Below are positions 43,239-53,307 of a stretch of DNA of 64,000 nucleotides, piece by piece. The stretch comes from Peptococcaceae bacterium BICA1-7 (lineage in GTDB: Bacteria; Bacillota; Desulfotomaculia; Desulfotomaculales; Desulfocucumaceae): assembly GCA_000802095.1 (NCBI GenBank), contig JUEB01000013.1, positions 1 to 64,000 on the forward strand, given 5' to 3'. Made by a program: the position numbers and the translations under genes. The notes beneath the pieces are model-generated. The model made no database searches and was not told where the DNA came from. It worked only from the letters and a program-made list of their open reading frames with translations. Numbering within the stretch: position 1 is the first letter of the stretch; each line of letters opens with the position of its first letter.

Positions 43239-45692
43239 TTATAGTGGGATTTCCACCACCTTTTCTCTCTCCACCCTTATAACCACCACTGCCATGTCGT
43301 CCCTGGGGGCGGTTTCCTCCCCGCTTCCGGTCTGGGCCAATTTCAGCAGCAGCCCGGCCATTTCTTTGGGCTCCAGACCGTTTAGCTCCCGCAGCACCCC
43401 GGTTATCCAGCCTTCCCTGTCCTCTCCCCGGCGGGAAGAAAGTATCCCGTCGGTGATCATGACTATAACATCTCCCGAGGCCAGCTTCCTTTCTATTATA
43501 TTTATGTCAATATCCCTCAATATTCCCACCGGCAGAGAGCTGGTGCTGATGCTGATAAGCCTTCCCCCCCGGATTATATAAGTGGGCGGGGCGGCGTTCT
43601 TTATAAATTCAGCCTGGCCGCTGTACAGGTTAACCACCGTCATGTCCATGGCGGAGAAGGATTCTTCCGGATTTCTCAGGGACTGCACCGCATTTATTGT
43701 TTTCATGGTCAGCTCTACGTTGATCCCGGCCTCCAACATTCTTCTAAGAAGATTAACGGCCGAAGCGCTTTCCCTGGCGGCATCTGCCCCGGTCCCCATC
43801 CCGTCGCTCAGTACCGCTGCAAATTTACCCCCACGCAGCTGCAGGAAGTCATAAACATCGCCGGACACACTGTCTTTTTCACTTCCGGACGAGGCCACCC
43901 CCACCTCCACCCTGTAATGGGGGCCCTGGTAAATGCGAAAGCTGCAGGCGCCCTCCCTTCGTCCTTCACAAAAACATCCTGAAACAGAGAAAAGCTGGCC
44001 CACCAGTTCGGAAATAACAGGCGCCACCCTGTACCGGCAGTCCAGGTCGCCCCTGCAGGACTTCATGGTGACCTGCATCTCCCGCCGGCCCTTAAACTGA
44101 TTAATCCTTATCTCATTGACAGGTATGCCCAACTGCCTCAGCCTGAGCTTAAGATCAGAATCGGCATACCCTCCCTCATCGGCGCTTATATTAAATTCAT
44201 CTCCCAGAGACTCGAAAACCCCGGCCATTCCCCGCAGCTGATCCCCTACCACAACCCTGCCTGATATAAATTTCCTCCTCCAGTGGCGGTCAACCTTGAA
44301 GGTTTCATAGAGGCAGCCTGCAGCAGTGGCCAAATCCCTGGGACGGGAGCAGCGCCCCTTCACCTCCGGCGGTATATCACCAACCTCCACACGGCCGTTA
44401 GCCTCGGTTATGGCAAACATCTCCAGAAGGCTGTGATACATCCGGTAATAGTCTTTTTCCCAGCAGGACCTACGCATGCCGCAGTCAACGCAAACCTTTT
44501 TCAATATACCGTCCAGTATTTCCTTCAGCCCCTGCTCATCAAGCTTTTTTTCACTCAGCATGGTTGACTCTCCGAAGGAGCTGGCCATTTGTTTGAATAA
44601 GGAAGAGTATTCTCTGGTCTTTTGCCGGAAGGCGCTTTGCAAAGCTTCCCTGCTGCTGTCCTGAACAGATCCGGACTGAGCCCTGGAAACAGAGGCTGAT
44701 ATTCCCCGCACCGCTTCCCCGGGTATCAGAAGAAAGGCCAGGCAGGCCAGTCCGGTCTCGGCTATAACCGATTCCATGCTGGCAAAGTTACTGAAATAAA
44801 CAGACAGTAAAATATTGGAGGCCAGAAAGGAAAGGGCAATGCCCACCTTACCCAGTGTCCCCCCCAGACCGGCCAGAACGCCTGAGAAGGAATAGGCCCC
44901 CACAATATACGGGGTCACCGTATAGGACAGACCCGGTATTATCCCGGCCACCGCCCCGGCAGCAGCGCCCAGGCCGGGGCCTCCGGCAAGGGCAGCCAGC
45001 AGTATAATGATCCTGCTCAAGAATCCCATGGCTGAAACCTGCCATATATGCAGGTCCACGGTCCCGGCTATGACCCCCGCCGCAAAAAGAATGAGGCAGA
45101 CCATTTCTTCCCCGCCCAGGGGCTGAACCCCTTTTAGTTTACGGGCCGAGGAAAGGGCCGCTATACATACCGGGGCCAGCGCCCCTGCAAATATACCCTC
45201 AAAAAGAATGCTTATATAGTCGTAGGGGGTTGAGCCTGTATAGGCAGAAAAGGCCGACCGCACTGAAATGGCCAGTCCGAATACCAGGACAGGAATAACC
45301 GCCCGGTGATCCTTATATTTTGGCGGCACGGCCTGTACCACCAGAAAGGTAACGATAGCCAGAGATATGCCGGCAGCCAGTGAAAAGCCTCCGGTAACAG
45401 TAGCCGCCCCCGCACAAAGAAAAGCCAGCGGGATAATGCCCGATCTCCCGTAATAAATTGCTGCAGCGGCTGCATAGGCCGCCTGAAAAGGCAGTAATTC
45501 CCCAAGTAAAACAGCCCTGCCCAGAAAAAAAGCTGCCGTACACGAAAGCAGCATACCCGGACTTATGAGCCCCAGTACCTCCTGCAGCGTGCCGAAACTG
45601 TTAAAGACAGCGCCTTTTTTAAATGGACGGCGGAACAGCACAGGGTCGTCCCCGGACCGCTTATAGGGATATACATCTGTTTTGTCTGACAA
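43239..45692 (-). CDS. spoIIE: Stage II sporulation protein E (SpoIIE)
   Basis: This 817-residue protein has about ten membrane helices at residues 45–320 (LLSCTAAFFLGRAVLLGELL). A central oligomerisation region contains a Cys-rich piece (KKVCVDCGMRRSCWEKDYYR). The C-terminal PPM-type phosphatase lies at about 590–815 (AAVLSDGMGTGADAARESAS; SGDVIVMITDGILSSRRGED). SpoIIE sits at the polar septum and dephosphorylates SpoIIAA, releasing sigma-F in the forespore. Length and order of parts match the family. Confidence 0.97.
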   Translation of the reverse strand: MSDKTDVYPYKRSGDDPVLFRRPFKKGAVFNSFGTLQEVLGLISPGMLLSCTAAFFLGRAVLLGELLPFQAAYAAAAAIYYGRSGIIPLAFLCAGAATVTGGFSLAAGISLAIVTFLVVQAVPPKYKDHRAVIPVLVFGLAISVRSAFSAYTGSTPYDYISILFEGIFAGALAPVCIAALSSARKLKGVQPLGGEEMVCLILFAAGVIAGTVDLHIWQVSAMGFLSRIIILLAALAGGPGLGAAAGAVAGIIPGLSYTVTPYIVGAYSFSGVLAGLGGTLGKVGIALSFLASNILLSVYFSNFASMESVIAETGLACLAFLLIPGEAVRGISASVSRAQSGSVQDSSREALQSAFRQKTREYSSLFKQMASSFGESTMLSEKKLDEQGLKEILDGILKKVCVDCGMRRSCWEKDYYRMYHSLLEMFAITEANGRVEVGDIPPEVKGRCSRPRDLATAAGCLYETFKVDRHWRRKFISGRVVVGDQLRGMAGVFESLGDEFNISADEGGYADSDLKLRLRQLGIPVNEIRINQFKGRREMQVTMKSCRGDLDCRYRVAPVISELVGQLFSVSGCFCEGRREGACSFRIYQGPHYRVEVGVASSGSEKDSVSGDVYDFLQLRGGKFAAVLSDGMGTGADAARESASAVNLLRRMLEAGINVELTMKTINAVQSLRNPEESFSAMDMTVVNLYSGQAEFIKNAAPPTYIIRGGRLISISTSSLPVGILRDIDINIIERKLASGDVIVMITDGILSSRRGEDREGWITGVLRELNGLEPKEMAGLLLKLAQTGSGEETAPRDDMAVVVIRVEREKVVEIPL

Positions 45693-45754
45693 AAATACTC
45701 ACCCCTGTATCCCTTATGTCAATCAATTATAGTACAGAAGGTGAGTAATTATTG

Positions 45755-46672
45755 TCAGTTTTGGTTATTTATGTTAATGTTTTTACCGACACTTTTTGCC
45801 GCCTCCAGGGCCAGCCCGTACATCAGGTCGGCCTCGGAAACAACAATTTCCCCAATATCCAGAAAGTCCATCAACTGTATCAGAATGCGCACCCCGGCCA
45901 GTATTATATCGGACCTGGCCGGCTGCAGCCCTGGTATTCCTTTTCTTCCACCGGGGCCTGCCAGAACCAGAGTATCCCTTATACCATAAATAGTGTCCAC
46001 AGCCAGCCTGTGCCCGTGCACCAGTGAGCGGTCATAGACCTCCAGGGCCATATCAATTGCCGCCAGGGTTGTTACCGTGCCCCCCACACCTATTAATTCA
46101 GACGGGGCCTCTTTTTTTACCTCATCCAGAGTTTCCCTCATTATCTGCAGTATTTGGGCATCGCTGTGGCCCCCCTCGGTCATCCTGACAGCACCGGCGT
46201 TTACGCTGCGGCAGATTAATTTTCCCTTTTTCATCCAGGTAAATTCAGTGCTTCCCCCGCCTATATCGGTTATAACGGCTGACTTCAACTCCCCGAAGCT
46301 GGAAGTCACCCCCATATAGCTGTAAAAGGCCTCTTCTCCTCCACTGAGCACACGCAGGGAAAGCCCTGTCCTTTGGAACACCTCGGCCAGGAAAAAATCA
46401 CTGTTGGCGGCATCCCTTACGGCGCTGGTGCCTGCAGCCAAAACCACCTGTGCGGAGTATTCCAGCGCACTTTCCCTCATAGACCGCAGGGCCTCAACCG
46501 TGCGCTCAACAGGGCCGGGAAGAAGAATTCCCCCCTGGATACCCTCGCCAAGCCTGGTGGTTTTAAGACCGGTATAAACCGGTGTCACCTTTTTCTCTTC
46601 GGACACCTCGGCCACCAGGAGCCTGGCTGAATTGGTTCCCACATCTATAATGCCTACCCTGGACAGAGCCAT
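45755..46672 (-). CDS. ppx: Exopolyphosphatase / GppA-type phosphatase
   Basis: This protein of about 305 residues has the ASKHA-type phosphate-binding motifs GIIDVGTNSARLLVAEV and AVITDIGGGSTEFTWM, plus LIGVGGTVTTLAAIDMALEV, typical of Ppx/GppA enzymes. These cleave phosphate from polyphosphate or convert pppGpp to ppGpp; which one applies here cannot be told. The start at 46672 has GGAGG nine bases upstream; an in-frame start at 46702 is less good. It lies between spoIIE and the S1-domain gene. Confidence 0.92.
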   Translation of the reverse strand: MALSRVGIIDVGTNSARLLVAEVSEEKKVTPVYTGLKTTRLGEGIQGGILLPGPVERTVEALRSMRESALEYSAQVVLAAGTSAVRDAANSDFFLAEVFQRTGLSLRVLSGGEEAFYSYMGVTSSFGELKSAVITDIGGGSTEFTWMKKGKLICRSVNAGAVRMTEGGHSDAQILQIMRETLDEVKKEAPSELIGVGGTVTTLAAIDMALEVYDRSLVHGHRLAVDTIYGIRDTLVLAGPGGRKGIPGLQPARSDIILAGVRILIQLMDFLDIGEIVVSEADLMYGLALEAAKSVGKNININNQN

Positions 46673-46756
46673 CACTTCAATCCTCCAAAAACAATTAAAC
46701 ATTCCCCTGGGAATGTTTATAATGCATTACTTTTTAATTTGTTCTATACCCTTTTT

Positions 46757-47161
46757 TCAATCGGCCCGGCGAGGACCCCCCCGACCGCCCCGCTTGGCGT
46801 CTGTACTGCGTCGCAGAGTCTGCTGGCGCTCATCGCTCTCCTTCATGAACTTTGCCAGCCTGTCTTCAAAGTTTGCCTGAGGTTTTTTTCTGGGTGGACT
46901 CTTATAGTTATGAACTTGACCGTGAGATGGGTTCGCCTGCTTTATGGACAAACCGATCTTCCCCTTTGGGTCAACGGAGATTACCTTTACAGTAACCTTA
47001 TCGTTAGCTTTTAGAAATTCATTGATATCCTTTACATATACCTCGGCTATCTCGGAAATGTGGACAAGCCCGGTTTCCCCCCCCGGTAGCTGTATAAAAG
47101 CCCCAAAGTTGGTAATGCCCGCCACCACACCTTCCAGCACGCTGCCCACTTCCACCGGCAT
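46757..47161 (-). CDS. yabR: S1-domain RNA-binding protein (YabR-like)
   Basis: This 134-residue protein has one S1 domain at residues 1–75 (VGSVLEGVVAGITNFGAFIQ, GLVHISEIAEVYVKDINEFL, GKIGLSIKQA). A basic, low-complexity tail ends in RRSTDAKRGGRGG. It corresponds in place and design to B. subtilis YabR, which follows divIC there as here. The S1 domain implies RNA or ribosome contact; the exact role is undefined. Confidence 0.92.
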   Translation of the reverse strand: MPVEVGSVLEGVVAGITNFGAFIQLPGGETGLVHISEIAEVYVKDINEFLKANDKVTVKVISVDPKGKIGLSIKQANPSHGQVHNYKSPPRKKPQANFEDRLAKFMKESDERQQTLRRSTDAKRGGRGGPRRAD

Positions 47162-47288
47162 AATCAGTACTTAATCCTCCCTTTATAATACCCAAAAGAC
47201 TATGCTTAATTATATGCGGATAGAAATAAAAGTGTCAAGGTAAGATTTTAAGTCCAAAACTGTCTCCTAACTGCACAAGAAGGGAAGA

Positions 47289-47651
47289 TTAAGGGTTATT
47301 GGCAGCTGGCTTCTGCACCGGCACAATCCTTGTTTCCCCGGGCTTCACAAGACCCAGTTTCTCTCTGGCCACCTGTTCAATATAGGCGTCTGATTGAACC
47401 TGCTTTAATTGCTTCCTTAAATCCTCATTTTTTTGTCTTAACTCTCCCAGTTGACTTTCTATCTCTAGAATATCTCCCTGCAAAACATTGAGCCTGTGAA
47501 AATGAGCGAAAAAAGAGATTAATAGGTAAAATAGCAAAAAAACGGCAATTACAGCAGGAAGTTTTTTCCCTGGCCGGAATACCCGCCTCTTTTTAACTGT
47601 TTTTTCCTTTTCCCGTTCTGGAAAGTAAGTTACTTTTGGGGAACCGCTCAT
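47289..47651 (-). CDS. divIC: Septum formation initiator DivIC/FtsB family
   Basis: This 120-residue protein has a basic N-terminal cytoplasmic part, one membrane helix at about 31–50 (LPAVIAVFLLFYLLISFFAH) and a leucine-zipper coiled coil (about 58–90, ILEIESQLGELRQKNEDLRK). The end reads AREKLGLVKPGETRIVPV, as is typical for the family. It joins FtsL and DivIB in the division complex. It overlaps the upstream HTH gene by one ATGA. Confidence 0.92.
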   Translation of the reverse strand: MSGSPKVTYFPEREKEKTVKKRRVFRPGKKLPAVIAVFLLFYLLISFFAHFHRLNVLQGDILEIESQLGELRQKNEDLRKQLKQVQSDAYIEQVAREKLGLVKPGETRIVPVQKPAANNP

Positions 47652-47884
47652 CAGCTATTCTCCTCGTTATCGTCGGTTCCGTATATTCCCAGGCTGCTGC
47701 CCGGAATCACCATGACAACCTCGTATCCTTTAACCCGGGCTCTATTAAACAATGTGGCCACTGTGCTGGCGCTTAAACCCAGACGTCTGGCCACCTCTTC
47801 GTTGTTAATGCCGGTTTCCTTAAAAGCCACTACCTGTCGCTCCCGAAAGCTAAGCTTCTCAACGCCTCGGATTTCTATCTTCAT
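47651..47884 (-). CDS. Small HTH protein
   Basis: This 77-residue protein has a LuxR/sigma-region-4-type helix-turn-helix, LSFRERQVVAFKETGINNEE then VARRLGLSASTVATLFNRAR, followed by a short tail. It overlaps the start of divIC (ATGA), so the two are co-translated. It may regulate the division or sporulation genes nearby, or fine-tune its own operon. No named family is recognised. Confidence 0.8.
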   Translation of the reverse strand: MKIEIRGVEKLSFRERQVVAFKETGINNEEVARRLGLSASTVATLFNRARVKGYEVVMVIPGSSLGIYGTDDNEENS

Positions 47885-48021
47885 TTAACCACCCCGGGAA
47901 GTTCCCTAGCATATCCACAATATGACTACGATTTTAGTATAATTTTTCTACTTTTCTACGCAATACCGATTTCTCCTGCTTTTGAGTAAAAATTTTTATA
48001 GTTTACCATAATAAAGAACAC

Positions 48022-48045
48022 AAAAAAACCGCCCTGCAGGCGATT
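48022..48045 (-). terminator. Terminator after the CBS-domain genes
   Basis: On the minus strand CGCC-TGCAG-GGCG is followed by GTTTTTTTG, downstream of the CBS gene ending at 48169. The bases between (48047–48168) hold only repeat-like sequence (TATCAGCTATCAGCTGACAG; CTCCCGTCTCCCGTCTCCCG). Confidence 0.7.
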
Positions 48046-48168
48046 TGCTATCAGCTATCAGCTGACAGCTTCATAAAGTCCGCCCACCGGCGGCCTTCTA
48101 AACTATTTTAAATTCTGTCTCCCGTCTCCCGTCTCCCGTATTCCGACCGCAAACCCTCTCAGTATAAG

Positions 48169-48660
48169 CTACTTAAAGTATTCATCGATCACCATAAACA
48201 CATCCAGAGTCCTCACTATCCCCACCAGCTCATTGGCCCTGAAAACCGGCAGGGAATTGACACCATATCTTAAAAGGGCCTGGGCCACCTCTGTGACAGG
48301 GGTATCGCTTTTGACAGTGGCCAGTTCTATGGGACGCATTATATCTCTTACCTTTATACCCATTTCCTCCCTTAACTGGCTGGTGTAATACCATCCCCAG
48401 GACTCCGCCTTTAAACCCTTATCCTCGTCCAGTTCCCTGAAGCCGGCGGCTCTCAGCAAACCCCTCAGAGTAAGTATTCCGGTGAGCTTGCCCCTGCTGT
48501 CCAGAACCACCACGGTGCGGTGCCCGTACCAGGCCTTGCCGTCCCGGTGAAAAGACTGACGCAGAGCCTTTATAGCCTCAAAAACGGTGGCGGTCTCGGG
48601 TATGGTTCCATAATCACCTATAGACACCATTATGTCTTCAGCAGTTTTAACACTGTTCAA
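48169..48660 (-). CDS. CBS-domain pair protein
   Basis: This 163-residue protein is made of two CBS motifs: residues about 5–75 (AEDIMVSIGDYGTIPETATV; HRTVVVLDSRGKLTGILTLR) and 100–163 (KVRDIMRPIELATVKSDTPV; NSLPVFRANELVGIVRTLDV). CBS pairs bind adenine nucleotides and act as cellular energy or c-di-AMP/ionic sensors. It starts at a TTG behind GGGGGTGA, 16 bp after its paralogue, at the end of an operon led by a histidine kinase and an NtrC-type regulator. It may adjust that circuit (inference). Confidence 0.9.
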   Translation of the reverse strand: MNSVKTAEDIMVSIGDYGTIPETATVFEAIKALRQSFHRDGKAWYGHRTVVVLDSRGKLTGILTLRGLLRAAGFRELDEDKGLKAESWGWYYTSQLREEMGIKVRDIMRPIELATVKSDTPVTEVAQALLRYGVNSLPVFRANELVGIVRTLDVFMVIDEYFK

Positions 48661-48675
48661 AAAGTGTCACCCCCA

Positions 48676-49167
48676 CTAGCTTTCCATCAGTTCCCCCACC
48701 GACCAGAACAGGTCCATGGTGCGAACAATGCCCACCAGCCTATTCCTGTCCATCACTGGAAGAGAATTTACTTTTTTCCTGCATATTATCTGCACAGCCT
48801 CCAGTATGCTGCTGTTCTGCTGCACGGTAACCAGCTTTAAGGGCCTCATAATATCTTTAACAGTAATTTCCAGGCTATTGCTAAAGGGCTTTATAAACAT
48901 TAATCCGGATGGGTCCCCCTTCAACAGATGATCATAAAGGGCCTGTATTTTAAAAGCTTTTAAAAGACTCCTGAGGGTCAGTATCCCCACCAGCCGATCT
49001 TTCCTGTCCAGCACCAGAAGAGACTGGAAGCCGTACCATGTGCCGTCTTTTTCGTGAAAACTGCTTCTCAGCTCACTTATAGCCTCGGCCACCGCGACAT
49101 TTTCGTATATAACGGGGTATTCTTCCACAGGCACCATCAGATCCCTGACCTTCATTATACGAGACAT
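48676..49167 (-). CDS. CBS-domain pair protein (paralogue)
   Basis: This protein of about 163 residues is closely parallel to its neighbour: KVRDLMVPVEEYPVIYENVA, FQSLLVLDRKDRLVGILTLR, TVKDIMRPLKLVTVQQNSSI and NSLPVMDRNRLVGIVRTMDL. The start at 49167 has GGGGG upstream and is preferred over 49194. The tandem pair looks like a duplication, kept as two genes and possibly forming a heterodimer. Confidence 0.9.
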   Translation of the reverse strand: MSRIMKVRDLMVPVEEYPVIYENVAVAEAISELRSSFHEKDGTWYGFQSLLVLDRKDRLVGILTLRSLLKAFKIQALYDHLLKGDPSGLMFIKPFSNSLEITVKDIMRPLKLVTVQQNSSILEAVQIICRKKVNSLPVMDRNRLVGIVRTMDLFWSVGELMES

Positions 49168-49224
49168 AATCAGGCCCCCATTTTCAGCCGGCACAAAACG
49201 CTGCAGGCAAAATGCCCCGGCCCA

Positions 49225-50586
49225 TTAATCAATAATGCCCAGCTCTTTCATTTTGGCATAAAGGGTGCTCCTGTTCATCTTTAAGGACTGGGCCACCGCC
49301 GACCTGTTCCAGTTATTCTCCTCCAGTGCCCTCAGTATAACCTCTCTCTCCACCTCGGCCACTATTTCCTTTAACGATCCCCCGGGAATACCGTTTAGCC
49401 AGCCGGCCCGACCGGATTTTTTCTGAAGGCTTATAGGCAGGTCCTCCACCGTCAGCACCGGGCCGTTGGACATAAGCACCGCTCTCTCGCAAAGATTTTT
49501 CAATTCCCGTATATTCCCCGGCCAGTCATAGCTTCTAAGAAGAGACATGGCGTCACTGGAAAAACCGTTTATAGTTTTTTTGTACTCCTTGTTGCAAAAC
49601 TTTATAATATGCTTTATAAGATCCGGCAGATCTTCTTTCCGGTCTCTCAAAGGAGGCATTATTATCTCCACCACATTGAGCCGGTAGAATAAATCTTCCC
49701 GGAAGGAACCTTCTTCAATGGACTGTTCCAGGTTCTTATTGGTGGCCGAAATTATTCGGACATCAACCCTGATGGTCTCAGTCCCGCCCACCCTCTCGAA
49801 TTCCTTTTCCTGCAGCACTCTTAAGAGTTTGGCCTGAGTGTTCAGGGACATTTCACCTATCTCATCCAGAAAAAGAGTACCCTTGCCGGCCAGCTCAAAT
49901 TTTCCTGGCTTCATGGAGGTGGCCCCGGTAAAGGCCCCCTTCTCGTACCCGAAGAGCTCGCTCTCTAAAAGATTCTCCGGTATTGAGGCGCAGTTAATCT
50001 TCACAAAGGGCCGGTCATTTCTCACACTGTTCTTGTGAATGGCCCTGGCCACCAGTTCCTTGCCGGTCCCGCTTTCCCCCCGGATCAGCACCGTGGCGTT
50101 GGTATTGGCCACCCGGCCGATGGTTTTATATACACCCTGCATGGTCCCGGAAAGACCGATCATGGTATAGGAATCTATCTCTTCCCCATCTCCCCGCTGG
50201 CCCCCGGACCGGTCCATGAGTATTTTAATCTCCACGGCCTTGGCAACCGAATCCAGTATTTCCTTAACCTTAAGGGGCTTCATCAGGTAGTCGAAGGCCC
50301 CCAGCTTCATGGCCTCGATGGTGGTCTGGGTTGAACCGTAGGCTGTGATCAGTATCACCGGCACATTTATGCCCTTCTGGCTGAGGGCTCCCAATAGCTG
50401 GATGCCGTCCATCCCGGGCATCCTTATATCCAGGAGAGCGGCATCGGGATTTAAGGCTTCAATTTTTTTTAAGCCCTCCTCTCCGCTGGATGCGCACTCA
50501 ACCCTGTATCCGCTGTCCTCCAGTATATCCCGGAGGGCCTCCTGCACGCCAATTTCATCATCAACCACCAGAACCAGCCTGGTCAA
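49225..50586 (-). CDS. Sigma-54-dependent response regulator (NtrC family)
   Basis: This 453-residue protein has a receiver at 1–120 ([33 protein letters not shown], near D53). The AAA+ domain at about 140–375 has Walker A GESGTGKE, the sigma-54-contact motif GAFTGA, Walker [12 protein letters not shown] and the arginine-finger region [21 protein letters not shown] Fis-type HTH ends the protein ([20 protein letters not shown]). Phosphorylated by its kinase (encoded 2 bp upstream), it should open sigma-54 promoters. A good candidate target is the promoter at 55041–55056 before the TauE-family group. Confidence 0.96.
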   Translation of the reverse strand: MTRLVLVVDDEIGVQEALRDILEDSGYRVECASSGEEGLKKIEALNPDAALLDIRMPGMDGIQLLGALSQKGINVPVILITAYGSTQTTIEAMKLGAFDYLMKPLKVKEILDSVAKAVEIKILMDRSGGQRGDGEEIDSYTMIGLSGTMQGVYKTIGRVANTNATVLIRGESGTGKELVARAIHKNSVRNDRPFVKINCASIPENLLESELFGYEKGAFTGATSMKPGKFELAGKGTLFLDEIGEMSLNTQAKLLRVLQEKEFERVGGTETIRVDVRIISATNKNLEQSIEEGSFREDLFYRLNVVEIIMPPLRDRKEDLPDLIKHIIKFCNKEYKKTINGFSSDAMSLLRSYDWPGNIRELKNLCERAVLMSNGPVLTVEDLPISLQKKSGRAGWLNGIPGGSLKEIVAEVEREVILRALEENNWNRSAVAQSLKMNRSTLYAKMKELGIID

Positions 50587-50588
50587 TA

Positions 50589-52394
50589 CTAAACATCCTC
50601 CCTTGTGCTAAGATAAAAGGCAAACCTGGTGCCCTGGCCAACTTCGCTCTTAACCTCAATATGTCCCCCGTGAGCCTTGATAATCTCATGCACTATGGCC
50701 AGCCCAAGGCCGGTGCCCTTAGGGCGGGTAGAGTAAAAGGGGTCGAATAGATGAACCAGGTTTTCCTGGGGTATTCCACATCCGTTGTCGGCAATGGATA
50801 CCTCCACCATATCCTCTTCGGAGCCAAAGTCAGTGCTTATTATAACTGTTCCTTCCTCGGGAAGAGCCTGAAGGGCGTTAAACATTATATTTACAACCAC
50901 CCTCTCAATCTGCTCGGTGTCTATCCAGACTCTGGGCAGACCGGGCTTGAGATTTTTAACAAGATTATACCTGCCCTGGTGGAGCTCGCTGAAAAAGGCC
51001 ATCACATTATCCACTATTTTATTTATATCGTTAAAGCTGAATTGCGCCTCTGCCGGCTTGGCAAAATAAAGCAGCTGGTCAACTATGGAGTCCAGCCTGG
51101 CCACCTCCCTGTACATGGTGGCCAGGGCCCTGGGATTGGGCTTGTTCTGATTCTGCCAGTGCTGAATATAGCAGCTGATGGTGGTCAGAGGGTTTCTTAT
51201 CTCGTGGGCCACACCGGCCACCAGCTTACCCAGGGAGGCCAGGCGCTCCTGCAGGTGCACCTTCTCCTCCAGCCTTATCCTCTCAGTAATATCCCGGCAG
51301 GACAGTACTGCCCCGATGATGGTTCCACCGTAATCGGCCAGAGTAGAAGTGCTCACCAGAATATGGCTGATATGTCCTTCGTTTACCCAGTCAACCTGAA
51401 GATCCTTAAAAAGCCTGGAATCAGAGAGGGTATCTTTTAAAAGCACCCCAAAGGGAGATTCTTTGGGAAGTATTTCGCTAAAGTGGGATCCCTTTGCCTT
51501 CTCCTGCACGCCAAACATCTTCCCGGCCATGTTGTTGCTTATAACTATCCGGCCCCCGTTATCCACCACTATTATGGCGTCATCAATGGAGGCCAGCATT
51601 TTTTCATTATAGAGGTTTAAGTGGGCTATCTTGGTGGCCAGCCTGTTTATGGCGCCTACTATCTCACCCAGCTCGCCGGGAGCAGGGGGCAGTGTATTTT
51701 TGAGATCGTCCTCCAACTCCCTTACCCCGGCCTTTATGTTGTGGACCTGAGCCACAAACTGCCTGAAAAGGACCATTGAACCACCGGTCCCGGTGGCTAT
51801 CACCAGGGCAATAATCACATAAACAGTATTTTCCAACTCTTTCCTCTGGTCATAATAGCCGGTATCGGCCAGATATTCTGCGGATCTTATTACACCCTCC
51901 AGCCTGCCGTTGCGGATATAGGGACGGTATACTTCCACAACCCCTCCCTTTTCCGGCCCCAAATCCTGAATAAGAAGCTGTTGAGTCTCTATAACCTCAT
52001 CAAAGGCATTTTTTCTTCTGAGAGAATAATTCTCCCCAAAGCGGAGAGTTCCGTCATAAAAAATATCCAACCGGTAAACTAATATGCCAAGGTGCACCTC
52101 GGGATAATCCTTTTTAATCTCCCCAATTTTAGTATTTAGCATCTGCCCCAGCTTTTCAATTCTCTCGGCCCTTTCCCTGGCGCCGGCGCTTTGCTCAATG
52201 CTTTCACCCAGGCCGTCCGGGATACTCTGGTCAAAAAGAAGGGCGACATTTTCCAGCTTTGCGTTCTGGCTTGCCAGCATAGAAGTCTCAGTGACCTTTA
52301 TAATATGCATAAGGTATAATGTGGACAAAACCGACATAATCAGCAGCAGCAATATAAGAAGCAGTATTCTATTGCCAAAACTTATATTCCTCAT
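50589..52394 (-). CDS. Sensor histidine kinase (NtrB/AtoS type)
   Basis: This 601-residue protein has membrane helices at about 10–28 and 190–212 flanking an outer sensor domain of about 160 residues. A linker (KAGVRELEDDLKNTLPPAPG) and a PAS domain follow (MLASIDDAIIVVDNGGRIVI; SNNMAGKMFG). The HisKA has its phospho-His in AGVAHEIRNPLTTISC, and the HATPase reads VSIADNGCGIPQENLVHLFD and GTGLGLAIVHEIIKAHGG. It is the obvious partner of the NtrC-type regulator two bases downstream. The signal is unknown. Confidence 0.95.
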   Translation of the reverse strand: MRNISFGNRILLLILLLLIMSVLSTLYLMHIIKVTETSMLASQNAKLENVALLFDQSIPDGLGESIEQSAGARERAERIEKLGQMLNTKIGEIKKDYPEVHLGILVYRLDIFYDGTLRFGENYSLRRKNAFDEVIETQQLLIQDLGPEKGGVVEVYRPYIRNGRLEGVIRSAEYLADTGYYDQRKELENTVYVIIALVIATGTGGSMVLFRQFVAQVHNIKAGVRELEDDLKNTLPPAPGELGEIVGAINRLATKIAHLNLYNEKMLASIDDAIIVVDNGGRIVISNNMAGKMFGVQEKAKGSHFSEILPKESPFGVLLKDTLSDSRLFKDLQVDWVNEGHISHILVSTSTLADYGGTIIGAVLSCRDITERIRLEEKVHLQERLASLGKLVAGVAHEIRNPLTTISCYIQHWQNQNKPNPRALATMYREVARLDSIVDQLLYFAKPAEAQFSFNDINKIVDNVMAFFSELHQGRYNLVKNLKPGLPRVWIDTEQIERVVVNIMFNALQALPEEGTVIISTDFGSEEDMVEVSIADNGCGIPQENLVHLFDPFYSTRPKGTGLGLAIVHEIIKAHGGHIEVKSEVGQGTRFAFYLSTREDV

Positions 52395-52607
52395 TATAAA
52401 CCTTCCTGTCAGCTTGTTAATAATATGTTTTTGTATATTATATAACTTCGATTAAGTGCAGTAAAGTTCGCAAAACTTCAAATTCCCGGGCTACTTGTGA
52501 AAAAATACACCATGTGCCAGAGAAAAAATGCGGTTATCTGCCCATATATTCGACCGGACAGCTAAGTTGCACCGCAAAACAAAGAGTTTGTATAAATTTA
52601 TATTATC

Positions 52608-53246
52608 TTAAATAATATTCAAGTTTATTAGCTCTTTCCGGGTAATATAAATAAAGTTGGCCAGCATTACCGACATTCTGCCGATGGCTTCAGCCGAATC
52701 GTCATTTTCGAAGGGAAAATACAGCTTAAACCTGTATTTTCCGGTAGACTCAATCCTGTGGCTCTCTCTCTCAATCCTGGTTCCCATTTGCTCCTCTATG
52801 GCCTGCTGACGCTCCACTAAAGGAATAAAAATGTTATTCTTATTGCCATCCATCACCAGCTCCATGACCAGGAGCTCCATTCCTCTGTAGTTCCCCTTTC
52901 TGGGGCAGGTTTTACCCAATCTGTAATAAATGGTGCTCTCACTGAATGCCCTTATACATTTTGATGATTCTTTCAGGCCCAGGGAAATACAGAATATCTG
53001 CACCCCTTTTTCTGCAAGTATACTCCTGGCCTCCTGGACAATTGCCGAAATGAACCTGCCCAGATCTATTTTCTGCTGCTTTTCACTTTTTGCTCTGGCG
53101 GGAAACAGCTTTGTGTTATTCTTCAGCCAGCTCTGAAATCTGTCCAGGGCCTTTTTGGTCTCATGTCCCTGCTGGTCCTGCTGCAGATATCTTTCCTTGT
53201 ACAGCTCGAAAACGCTGACAAAATCACCACTATTCAAGCAGCCCAC
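52608..53246 (-). CDS. Hypothetical protein, TauE-exporter group
   Basis: This 212-residue soluble protein has no recognised domain. Visible features are a basic helical stretch (NTKLFPARAKSEKQQKIDLG), a middle with IQVQIFCISLGL-like strands (GVQIFCISLGLKESSKCIRA) and a C-terminal part (KYRFKLYFPFENDDSAEAIG). It is the last gene of a minus-strand group with a small membrane protein, a TauE-family exporter and another membrane protein, and may be a regulatory or sensor partner. Confidence 0.6.
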   Translation of the reverse strand: MGCLNSGDFVSVFELYKERYLQQDQQGHETKKALDRFQSWLKNNTKLFPARAKSEKQQKIDLGRFISAIVQEARSILAEKGVQIFCISLGLKESSKCIRAFSESTIYYRLGKTCPRKGNYRGMELLVMELVMDGNKNNIFIPLVERQQAIEEQMGTRIERESHRIESTGKYRFKLYFPFENDDSAEAIGRMSVMLANFIYITRKELINLNII

Positions 53247-53307
53247 CCCCTTTTATAACCGGTATGGGAGCCGGTCCTGCGCCGCCCCCCGCCCAGTTGC
53301 CCAGCCC

